Assembly (NCBI GenBank): GCA_934339005.1
Contig: CAKRHR010000040.1
Location: 1-26,045, forward strand
Source of the DNA: an uncultured Catenibacillus sp.
Lineage (GTDB): Bacteria; Bacillota; Clostridia; Lachnospirales; Lachnospiraceae
Direction: 5' to 3'
Length of the DNA stretch: 26,045 nt
In this document: piece by piece, positions 16,092 through 23,560 of the stretch
Layout of the letters: the number at the start of each line of letters is the position of its first letter
Numbering within the stretch: position 1 is the stretch's first letter
Notes under the pieces: model-generated
Databases searched by the model: none
The model's input: the letters and a program-made list of their open reading frames with translations, nothing else
What the model was told of the DNA's origin: nothing
Translations under genes and position numbers: made by a program

Positions 16092-17459
16092 ATGGATGAA
16101 AATAAAGAAATGAAAGACGATAACGTTAATGCAAAGTCGTCTAAAGGGTCAAAACGCGTAAAAACAATCAAAGATAAAGATAAAAAGAAAAAAATCGGGC
16201 TGACAACAAAGATTTTTATCGCCTTGTTAGCCGGTGCTGTGCTTGGTATTGTGCTTTGTTATGTAGTGCCGACAGGCTATGTCCGGGATGATATTATTGT
16301 TAATGGTGTGCTTTATGTGATTGGACAGGGCTTTATCAAATTAATGAAGATGCTTGTTGTACCACTTGTATTTTGTTCACTTGTATGTGGCGCGATGTCC
16401 ATTGGTGATACAAAAAAACTTGGTACAGTCGGTATTCGTACATTGATTTTTTACCTGCTCACAACAGCACTTGCAGTTACAGTGGCATTAAGTATTGCAA
16501 ATCTTATTAATCCGGGTACAGGCCTTGATATGAGCAGTATTCAGGCAAGTGAAACAACTGTTGAGAATATGCAGGCAACATCACTGACGGAAACGATTTT
16601 AAATATTATTCCGGACAATCCGTTTAAATCACTGGCAAATGGTGAGATGCTTCAGGTCATCGTATTTTCACTGATTGTCGGTATTATTCTTGCCAAACTT
16701 GGTGACAGAGCAGAAACTGTGGCAAACTTCATCAGCCAGTTTAACGATATTATGATGGAAATGACGATGATGGTTATGGCACTTGCACCAATCGGTGTAT
16801 TTTGTCTGATTGCCCGTACATTTGCCAATATTGGTTTCAACGCATTTATTCCGCTTGCAAAATACATGATTGCTGTGTTTATCGCTCTGGCTGTTCAGTG
16901 TCTTGGCGTTTACCAGATTTTGCTGAAATGCTTTACCGGTTTAAATCCTGTGAAGTTTATCAAGAAATTCTTCCCTGTTATGGCATTTGCCTTTTCCACA
17001 GCAACATCCAATGCGACAATTCCATTGTCAATTGATACATTGGATAAAAAAGTTGGTGTATCCAAGAAGATTTCTTCATTTACCATTCCGCTTGGTGCCA
17101 CGATCAATATGGATGGTACTTCCATCATGCAGGGTGTTGCGGTTGTTTTTGCAGCTCAGGCCTTTGGCATTCATCTGTCACTGACAGATTATCTTGTAGT
17201 TATTGGTACAGCCACACTGGCTTCTGTTGGTACAGCAGGTATCCCAAGTGTCGGTCTTGTGACATTGACGATGGTATTTAACTCAGTTGGTCTGCCTGTG
17301 GAAGCTATTGCCCTGATCATGGGTATTGACCGTGTACTTGATATGACAAGAACTGCTGTTAATATCACAGGTGATGCTGTGTGTACAACAATTGTTGCAC
17401 ATCAGAACGGTGCTTTGGATAAGAGCGTGTTCTACCGTGAGGATAAAAAAGAAGCATAA
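16092..17459 (+). CDS. dicarboxylate/amino acid:cation symporter (DAACS, GltP/GltT-like)
   Basis: A 455-residue membrane transporter of the glutamate transporter fold, taking up acidic amino acids or C4-dicarboxylates with Na+ or H+. After a Lys-rich cytoplasmic N-terminus (about residues 1-35) the membrane helices begin. Hairpin 1 shows TATSNATIP in place of the Ser-rich motif, helix 7 carries NMDGT, hairpin 2 carries AGIPSVG, and helix 8 carries DMTRTAVNITGD. In helix 8, Arg420 corresponds to the Arg that binds the substrate side-chain carboxylate in GltPh, which favours aspartate, glutamate or dicarboxylates over neutral amino acids (inference). Asn424 and Asp428 match the cation site. AGGGG lies 12 nt before the ATG, inside the previous gene, suggesting coupled translation. 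A terminator follows. Confidence 0.95.
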   Translation: MDENKEMKDDNVNAKSSKGSKRVKTIKDKDKKKKIGLTTKIFIALLAGAVLGIVLCYVVPTGYVRDDIIVNGVLYVIGQGFIKLMKMLVVPLVFCSLVCGAMSIGDTKKLGTVGIRTLIFYLLTTALAVTVALSIANLINPGTGLDMSSIQASETTVENMQATSLTETILNIIPDNPFKSLANGEMLQVIVFSLIVGIILAKLGDRAETVANFISQFNDIMMEMTMMVMALAPIGVFCLIARTFANIGFNAFIPLAKYMIAVFIALAVQCLGVYQILLKCFTGLNPVKFIKKFFPVMAFAFSTATSNATIPLSIDTLDKKVGVSKKISSFTIPLGATINMDGTSIMQGVAVVFAAQAFGIHLSLTDYLVVIGTATLASVGTAGIPSVGLVTLTMVFNSVGLPVEAIALIMGIDRVLDMTRTAVNITGDAVCTTIVAHQNGALDKSVFYREDKKEA

Positions 17460-17517
17460 TAAAATGTCGCGAATACGGCAAAAATATATGTTAAAAAATC
17501 CATATTCAGTGTATAAT

Positions 17518-17546
17518 AAAAGCCAGACCATTTGTGTCTGGCTTTT
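17518..17546 (+). terminator. terminator of the reductase-symporter operon
   Basis: A perfect 11-bp stem, AAAAGCCAGAC (17518-17528) with GTCTGGCTTTT (17536-17546), 7-nt loop, ending in TTTT. Confidence 0.93.
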
Positions 17547-17635
17547 GCTGTTGTAGAATTACAGGAGCAGTGTAAACTGTAGTGAAATTTGTGACAGCAT
17601 ATTTATACACATATCACATATAAGGAGAACAATAC

Positions 17636-18571
17636 ATGGCGTTAAATAAAGCAATGAAAGCAGCTTTAAAAGTACTGTCCTATCCGGATATTCAGTTAAA
17701 AAAACACTACAAGCTTGTGCGCGTGGTCAATCAGGCGGCTCATCCGGGCTATATCGTACCCAATTACCGTATGTGGGACCACAAAATCGAATACGACAAC
17801 CATGAGATCCCGATTCGCATATTCCAACCGGAGGACGAGGCAGCCACGATACATCCGCTGATTATATATTTCCATGGTGGCGGCTGGGTCATTGGCAATA
17901 TCGACAGCTACACACAGGTATGTGCACGATTATCACAAATCACACGCCATACAGTTGTTTCCGTAGACTATAGACTGGCGCCTGAGCATCCATTTCCGGC
18001 AGCACCGGAGGATTGCTATTATGCCACAAAAGAGATTTTTAAAGTCGCAGAAGAAAAATTTGGTGTTAAGCCTGAGGATATCACACTGATGGGTGACAGT
18101 GCAGGAGGCAATCTGGCGGCGGTAGTGTCTTTAATGGCAAAGGACCGCGGCGAATTTATGCCGGCATCCCAGGTGCTTATCTATCCGGCAGTTAATAATG
18201 ATTTTTCAGACAATTCACCATTTCCATCGATTAAAGAAAACGGCGAAGACTTTTTGCTGACACAGAAAAGACTGTGTGATTATATGGATTTATATATGGG
18301 CTATGAACAGGATAGAAATAACCCATATTTTGCTCCGCTTTTGGCAAAAGATTTATCCGGCCAGCCAAGAACACTTGTGATTACAGCACAGTATGACCCG
18401 CTTAGGGATGAAGGCGAGGCTTATGCCAAAAGACTTAAAGAAGCCGGTAATGATGTGACGCATTACCGTATTGATGATGTATTGCATGGCTTTTTTGCAC
18501 TGCCGCTGCATCATGAACCTGTAAAGCGCACCTATGAGCTTGTCAGGACATTTGTTTGTGAAAAGAAGTGA
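17636..18571 (+). CDS. alpha/beta hydrolase, hormone-sensitive lipase (HSL) family esterase
   Basis: A 311-residue carboxylesterase. The oxyanion motif HGGGW begins at His80. DYRLAPEHPFPAAPED is the usual HSL segment. The nucleophile is Ser155 in GDSAGGN, with Asp254 in DPLRDEG and His284 in LHGFF completing the triad. There is no signal peptide, so it is cytoplasmic or membrane-associated through an N-terminal cap region (residues 1-45). AAGGAG (17622-17627) is 8 nt before the ATG. It is the first gene of a close operon with an HHxxxDG acyltransferase-like protein and a zinc-ribbon membrane protein. The context points to making or trimming an acylated product, not to scavenging of lipids (inference). 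Confidence 0.93.
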   Translation: MALNKAMKAALKVLSYPDIQLKKHYKLVRVVNQAAHPGYIVPNYRMWDHKIEYDNHEIPIRIFQPEDEAATIHPLIIYFHGGGWVIGNIDSYTQVCARLSQITRHTVVSVDYRLAPEHPFPAAPEDCYYATKEIFKVAEEKFGVKPEDITLMGDSAGGNLAAVVSLMAKDRGEFMPASQVLIYPAVNNDFSDNSPFPSIKENGEDFLLTQKRLCDYMDLYMGYEQDRNNPYFAPLLAKDLSGQPRTLVITAQYDPLRDEGEAYAKRLKEAGNDVTHYRIDDVLHGFFALPLHHEPVKRTYELVRTFVCEKK

Positions 18572-18578
18572 TCAATAG

Positions 18579-19901
18579 ATGAAAAGAAAAAAACAATTAT
18601 GGTGGCATCCGCTGGATAATGCTGCAAAGATTTTTCCGGGCACAAGCAACCGAAGTGATACGAAAGTTTTTCGTTTTGCCTGTCAGCTAAATGAACCGGT
18701 GGTGAAGTCGTATCTTGAGGAAGCGACCAGACAGACCTTAAAGGAATTTCCGATATTTCAGACATTATTAAAACGAGGACTTTTCTGGTATTATCTTGAA
18801 AAGACCGGCCAGGAGGCTATCGTCTGCGAGGAGGATAAGGAGCCTTGCAGTCCGATGTTTGATAAGAATTTTAAACGATTATTATTTAATGTCAGTTATT
18901 ATAAAAACAGAATAAATCTGGAGGTACATCATGTCTTAACAGATGGTACAGGTGCGATTCAGTTCCTGCGTGCCCTTGTGATTCATTATTTGCAAAATGC
19001 ACATCAGGAACTGGCTGAACTTGAACTGCTGACAGAATATGATGCCTCTGCCAGTGAGAAAAATGATGACAGCTTCAATCGTTATTATGAGAAGGCGGAT
19101 AAGAAAAAATCAGATAAAAAAGATGCCGTGCAGGATAGCCCAAAGGCAAAGCTGATTCCGCAAAAAGCCTATCAAATCCAGGGACGGCGCCTTTCCGGTT
19201 ATCGTATGCGCATTATTGAAGGCACAGTGCCAGTTAAAGGACTGCTTGATCTGGCGCATCAGTATCATACGACACTGACGATTTTTGTGACCGCCCTTGT
19301 GATTTGCAGTATTGGCAAAGAGATGCACAGCAAGGATAAGAAAAAGCCTGTTGTGATTAAAGTGCCTGTGAATCTGCGTTCGTACTTTGATTCCTCCACC
19401 GCCCGTAATTTTTTTGGCGTTATGGAGGTATCTTACAATTTCAGTACCCAGTCAGAAAATCTTGAGGATGTCATTGCTCATGTGGATAAATGCTTTAAAA
19501 ATGAGTTGACCAGGGAACAGCTTATGGTGCGTATGAATAAGATGGGCAAGCTTGAACGCAATGTTTTTCTGCGCAGTGTGCCACTGTCTATTAAAGACTT
19601 TTTCATGAAGGCCGGCTACGATGTTAACAACAGACGCTATACATTTTCATTATCTAATGTGGGCATTATGCATATGCCAGAAGTGCTGACACCGTATATT
19701 GATATGTTTGATGTCTTTTTAAGCACAGATAAAGAGCAGGCCTGTTCCATTTCATATAACGGCTGGTTTCGTATGACCTTTACATCGCCTTTTGAACAGA
19801 CGCAGATTCAGAAGCATTTCTTCAGACAATTATCCCAGATGGGGTTAGAGGTTTATATTGAGTCTAATGAGCTGGATGAGCAGATGGAGGAAGACACATG
19901 A
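18579..19901 (+). CDS. condensation/alcohol acetyltransferase superfamily protein (HHxxxDG)
   Basis: A 440-residue protein with the CoA-dependent acyltransferase two-lobe fold seen in NRPS condensation domains, PapA proteins and alcohol acetyltransferases. The active-site motif HHVLTDG is intact (His117, His118, Asp122, Gly123); the second His is the catalytic base in the family. The DFGWG-type motif of condensation domains is not visible, and there is no carrier domain, so it likely acts alone on a small alcohol or amine. A Lys/Asp-rich linker (about residues 150-190) separates the lobes. It starts 7 nt after the hydrolase stop and its stop overlaps the next start by 4 nt (ATGA), which marks a tight operon. 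Donor and acceptor are unknown. Confidence 0.82.
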   Translation: MKRKKQLWWHPLDNAAKIFPGTSNRSDTKVFRFACQLNEPVVKSYLEEATRQTLKEFPIFQTLLKRGLFWYYLEKTGQEAIVCEEDKEPCSPMFDKNFKRLLFNVSYYKNRINLEVHHVLTDGTGAIQFLRALVIHYLQNAHQELAELELLTEYDASASEKNDDSFNRYYEKADKKKSDKKDAVQDSPKAKLIPQKAYQIQGRRLSGYRMRIIEGTVPVKGLLDLAHQYHTTLTIFVTALVICSIGKEMHSKDKKKPVVIKVPVNLRSYFDSSTARNFFGVMEVSYNFSTQSENLEDVIAHVDKCFKNELTREQLMVRMNKMGKLERNVFLRSVPLSIKDFFMKAGYDVNNRRYTFSLSNVGIMHMPEVLTPYIDMFDVFLSTDKEQACSISYNGWFRMTFTSPFEQTQIQKHFFRQLSQMGLEVYIESNELDEQMEEDT

Positions 19902-20584
19902 AATATTGTACAAAATGTAAAATATATGTCGGCGATGAGAGCGACTGGTGTCCGCTGTGTCAGAATCGTCTGAAAAAATCAGAAGATGCGCCGAAATATC
20001 AAAGCAGCACAGAGGGCAGTATTTTTCCAAAACTTCCAAATCCGAGTGATGTGTATCATCTGTGCGTGCGTATTTTGCTGATGGTTTCCGTGATTGCAGC
20101 GGTGGTGGCATCGGTTGTGAATTATTATGTCCGAAGCAGAGGTGCCTGGTCACTGATTGTCATTGCGGCGATTGTATGCGGCTGGATTGTGGCAGCTATT
20201 ACCATGCGCAAACGAAAGAGTATTTTAAAGACGATTTTATGGCAGATGGTTATTATATCGGTGATATGCGTGTTATGGGATGTATTTACACACTGGCACG
20301 GATGGTCGGTAGATTTTGTATTGCCGATAATGTATATGGCTGTCATGGTGACAATGTTTATTTTAAATAAAGTACTCAGACTGCAGACGCAGGATTACCT
20401 GATTTACGGATTGATGGCGGGCTTATTTGCACTGATACCATTAATTTTGATGCTGACAGGGCTTGTGGGACATGCGCTGCCGTCCGTACTCTGTCTGGCA
20501 GTCAGCGTTGTCTTTCTGGCGATTTTATTTATTTTTCACGGTTCAGCCATGGTGGACGAGCTCAGACGCCGTTCGCACTGGTGA
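19898..20584 (+). CDS. zinc-ribbon membrane protein (DUF6320-like)
   Basis: A 228-residue protein. The N-terminal zinc ribbon has CxxC pairs Cys4/Cys7 and Cys18/Cys21 (CTKC, CPLC). A short linker leads to about six membrane helices between residues 55 and 215. The C-terminus is short and basic (ELRRRSHW). I believe this matches the uncharacterised family DUF6320, commonly found after an alcohol acetyltransferase-like gene; the number is from memory. Translation is coupled to the previous gene by the ATGA overlap. The function is unknown; a membrane partner of the acyltransferase is a plausible guess. A weak hairpin without a T run (GTGGC/GCCAC near 20626) is the only terminator-like signal before the ABC transporter gene. 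Confidence 0.82.
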   Translation: MKYCTKCKIYVGDESDWCPLCQNRLKKSEDAPKYQSSTEGSIFPKLPNPSDVYHLCVRILLMVSVIAAVVASVVNYYVRSRGAWSLIVIAAIVCGWIVAAITMRKRKSILKTILWQMVIISVICVLWDVFTHWHGWSVDFVLPIMYMAVMVTMFILNKVLRLQTQDYLIYGLMAGLFALIPLILMLTGLVGHALPSVLCLAVSVVFLAILFIFHGSAMVDELRRRSHW

Positions 20585-20669
20585 TGCGTGAAATATTTCA
20601 GAACAACAGGTACTATTTTAGTTGTGGCATCATTCGCCACATGAAGTCGGAAAAAAATTTTGAATACGG

Positions 20670-20686
20670 CACTATAAAAGATAGTG
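20670..20686. promoter_or_regulatory. operator-like inverted repeat before the FHA-ABC operon
   Basis: CACTAT (20670-20675), 5-bp spacer, ATAGTG (20681-20686), a perfect palindrome about 35 bp before the start codon. The TATAAA inside it has no good -35 partner at normal spacing, so the promoter of the operon is not clear. Confidence 0.35.
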
Positions 20687-20719
20687 AAAGTCAAATAAAT
20701 GAGGGGTTCTTACAGTGTT

Positions 20720-23158
20720 ATGGAAAAAAGAACATTAACAATCATTGATACCGCAGGCAATATGAAGGAAATTGACCTGGATGCCTACGGCAAGCATGAA
20801 TTGATTCTTGGACGAAATAGTGAGATATGCGATATCGTAATTCCGGACAACATCGTGTCCAAAGAGCATGGTGTGCTGCATCTGGTAGGGCACCGTGTAC
20901 TGTACATGGATTTGGACAGCAGTAACGGTACATTTATAAGCAACGGTTCAAGACGCTTTTTACTAAATCAGAGAAGCGGTTTTGTGGATTTGTATGATAA
21001 GTCGGTGTTAAGAATTGGTGATGTACATTCGCCGGACAAAATGATTTTGATTTTATATCGTATTTCTTCGGAAAATGAAGTGTGGCAGCAGGCAAAGACA
21101 GAAGATGTCATGCATATCGGACGAAACCGGAAAAATGAGATTGTTCTGCCGCATCCCGGTGTATCTACGCTTCATGCAGTGATTAAATTTGAAAATCAGC
21201 AATATGTTTTATACGACCAGGGCAGTACAAACGGCACGATGGTCAATGGTCAGACAATCACAAAGCCGGTTGTGCTGGCAGATAAAGATTTGATTCAGAT
21301 TCTTGACTTTCAGTTAATATTTTCAACAGCCTGTGTGTACTATAAGACGCGGACAGAAGGCATTTCGGTGCGGGTTGAACATGTGAATAAATATGTTAAA
21401 AACGGTCATAAGAAAAAGCAGATTTTAAAGGATGTCAGTTGTGAAATCAAAGCGAATGAGTTTGTGGCGATTATTGGTGGTTCAGGTGCCGGTAAAACGA
21501 CACTGATGAATGCCATCAGTGGTTTTGAACCGACATTTGAGGGGGATGTGTACTGCAATGGGATTCATCTTGTAGAGCAGTTTCAGAACCTGAAAAATAT
21601 TATCGGGTTTGTGCCGCAGCAGGATATTATATATGAAAATCTGACATTAAAGCGTATGTTGATGTATACAGCAAAAATGAAAATGCCAAAGGATACGGAC
21701 AGGGCTGAGATTAAGGCACGGATTGAGGAAGTGCTTGAGATGGTAGACTTAAAAGAGCACCAGAACACATATATTCGTAAATTATCCGGCGGTCAGAAAA
21801 AACGTGCAAGTATTGCAGTGGAACTTTTGGCAGATCCTAAATTATTTTTCTTAGATGAGCCGACATCAGGTCTTGACCCAGGTACGGAAAAGAATCTGAT
21901 GATGACGTTAAGCCGACTTGCAAAGACAAAAAATAAAACAATTATCATGGTGACGCATACAACGGCAAATCTGCATCTGTGTGATAAGATTATTTTCATG
22001 GGGCCGGGTGGACGGTTGTGCTTTTGCGGCAATGTCGAGGAGGCCAAAGGCTTTTATGAAACAGATGACCTTGTTAATATTTACAATATGATTGCAGATA
22101 ATCCATCCGTGTGGGAGAAACGTTACGCAGCTTATCGTGAGGAAAAAGAGCGCAGAAGACATCAGACAGACTATGCACAAAATGCTGCAGGCATGTCAGG
22201 GGTGTCCGGTTCGTCTGGCATGGCAAATCGTCAGGCGGGATATGCCTCTGTTGAAGATGATATGCTGATGTCAGAAAATGGCATGAATGCATCAGGACAC
22301 AGGCGCACCGCAGATGTTTTTAAACACAGAAATGTATCTGCTTTCAGGCAATATGCGATTTTAACGAAAAGATATGCAGAATTGCTGTTTAACGACCGTC
22401 CAAGATTGCTTGTGCTGTTGATGCAGCCGTTATTGATTGCGGCACTGTTAGCCATGGTGGCTGCGGAGGATGTATTTGATATTTACGACAGCACGAAGTC
22501 CATGCTGTTTGCATTGAGCTGTTCAGGTATATGGATTGGTCTGTTTGACTCGATTCAGGAAATCTGTAAAGAGCGTGTCATCGTTAAGCGTGAATATATG
22601 GCAAACTTAAAGCTGCCGGGCTATGTGATGTCAAAGTTTACGATGCAGGCCATTTTAGGGCTGATTCAGGGTGCAATGTTGTCCTTTACATTTTTAAAAC
22701 TTGTGGATGCGGACTGTGAAGGTGTATTTTCAGACCATTTTCAGGTGGAAATCTTTCTGACAGTATGGCTGACGATTCTTGCATCGATTGCCATGGGCTT
22801 TGTCATTTCTGCAGTGATGAAAACCGGGGATAAGGCGATGACTCTTGCACCGTTTGTACTGATTATCCAGCTGCTGTTTTCAGGCATATTATTTGATTTG
22901 GAGGGCATTGGCAAAATCATTTCGTTCTGCACCGTCAGCCGTTGGTCCGTGGAAGGGCTTGGCAGTATTGCACATTTAAATGACCTGACAAAGAAGGTGC
23001 AGCAGGTGATGCCGATGGCACCGCATGATTTTGAGAGCTGTTTTGATGCCACAGGCACGCATCTTGTGATGACCTGGGGACTGCTGATTCTGATGATGGC
23101 TGCATTTACATTTATAAGTATGCTGGCGTTAAAACGTGTGGCAAAAGATAGCAGATAA
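20720..23158 (+). CDS. FHA-FHA-ABC transporter (ATPase and permease fused), Rv1747-like
   Basis: About 812 residues. FHA domain 1 has Gly31-Arg32, Ser47, His50 and Asn69-Gly70-Thr71. FHA domain 2 has Gly134-Arg135, Ser149, His152 and Asn171-Gly172-Thr173. Both sets look competent to bind phosphothreonine. The ABC domain follows with Walker A GGSGAGKTT (Lys259), signature LSGGQ (355-359) and Walker B LFFLDEPTSG (Asp379, Glu380). A flexible Gly/Ser/Met-rich linker (about 477-540) leads to an ABC2-type permease with about six helices to the end. This is the ABCG half-transporter order with added FHA domains, as in mycobacterial Rv1747. I favour ATG 20720, with GAGGGG 13 nt upstream; ATG 20699 in the same frame lacks a site. 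It heads an operon with FHA, kinase and small-protein genes. The cargo is unknown; export is likely. Confidence 0.93.
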   Translation: MEKRTLTIIDTAGNMKEIDLDAYGKHELILGRNSEICDIVIPDNIVSKEHGVLHLVGHRVLYMDLDSSNGTFISNGSRRFLLNQRSGFVDLYDKSVLRIGDVHSPDKMILILYRISSENEVWQQAKTEDVMHIGRNRKNEIVLPHPGVSTLHAVIKFENQQYVLYDQGSTNGTMVNGQTITKPVVLADKDLIQILDFQLIFSTACVYYKTRTEGISVRVEHVNKYVKNGHKKKQILKDVSCEIKANEFVAIIGGSGAGKTTLMNAISGFEPTFEGDVYCNGIHLVEQFQNLKNIIGFVPQQDIIYENLTLKRMLMYTAKMKMPKDTDRAEIKARIEEVLEMVDLKEHQNTYIRKLSGGQKKRASIAVELLADPKLFFLDEPTSGLDPGTEKNLMMTLSRLAKTKNKTIIMVTHTTANLHLCDKIIFMGPGGRLCFCGNVEEAKGFYETDDLVNIYNMIADNPSVWEKRYAAYREEKERRRHQTDYAQNAAGMSGVSGSSGMANRQAGYASVEDDMLMSENGMNASGHRRTADVFKHRNVSAFRQYAILTKRYAELLFNDRPRLLVLLMQPLLIAALLAMVAAEDVFDIYDSTKSMLFALSCSGIWIGLFDSIQEICKERVIVKREYMANLKLPGYVMSKFTMQAILGLIQGAMLSFTFLKLVDADCEGVFSDHFQVEIFLTVWLTILASIAMGFVISAVMKTGDKAMTLAPFVLIIQLLFSGILFDLEGIGKIISFCTVSRWSVEGLGSIAHLNDLTKKVQQVMPMAPHDFESCFDATGTHLVMTWGLLILMMAAFTFISMLALKRVAKDSR

Positions 23159-23175
23159 AAAAGAGGTAGTTATAT

Positions 23176-23550
23176 ATGAGAAGTCATGAATGGAAGCCGA
23201 TTGAGGAGGTCTGGATTCCGCCAATTGAACATTCTGGTTTTACAGACGAGGTTATGATCAGACAATGGGCTTATGTGTGCCGTGTCAGCAATGGTCAGAA
23301 AGTAAAAATTGAAAAGCCATATTTTACACTTGGTAAAAGCAAGCTGGTGGATTTTACAGTGACGGAAAATAATACGGTCAGCAGAAGGCATGCGGCGATT
23401 GAGAAAAAATCCGATGGCTATTATCTGACAGATTTGGCATCCACCAATCACACCTATGTGAATGAGCAGCCGATTGATGCACCGGTAAAACTGGAAAATG
23501 GGATGCGTTTTAGATTAGCCAGAGAATATTTTGAATTTACGATAAGCTGA
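23176..23550 (+). CDS. stand-alone FHA domain protein
   Basis: A 124-residue soluble protein. An N-terminal segment of about 45 residues with no known fold (rich in Trp, Pro, Glu) precedes one FHA domain. The phosphothreonine pocket shows Gly53-Lys54 where Arg is usual, then Ser69-Arg-Arg-His72, and Ser89-Thr-Asn91-His-Thr93 where NGT is usual. The fold is thus kept but two recognition positions differ. AGAGG (23162-23166) is 9 nt before the ATG, and the gene lies 17 nt after the transporter and 10 nt before the kinase start. It probably links the kinase and the transporter as an adaptor (inference). GarA-like switch proteins are comparable in size but carry an N-terminal phosphorylation motif that I do not see here. 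Confidence 0.88.
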   Translation: MRSHEWKPIEEVWIPPIEHSGFTDEVMIRQWAYVCRVSNGQKVKIEKPYFTLGKSKLVDFTVTENNTVSRRHAAIEKKSDGYYLTDLASTNHTYVNEQPIDAPVKLENGMRFRLAREYFEFTIS

Positions 23551-23560
23551 GGTGAAGCAT

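Noticed and set aside
20626..20642. GTGGC/GCCAC hairpin as a terminator after the zinc-ribbon gene
   Set aside because: The stem is only about 5 bp and no T run follows, so it is unlikely to stop transcription by itself.
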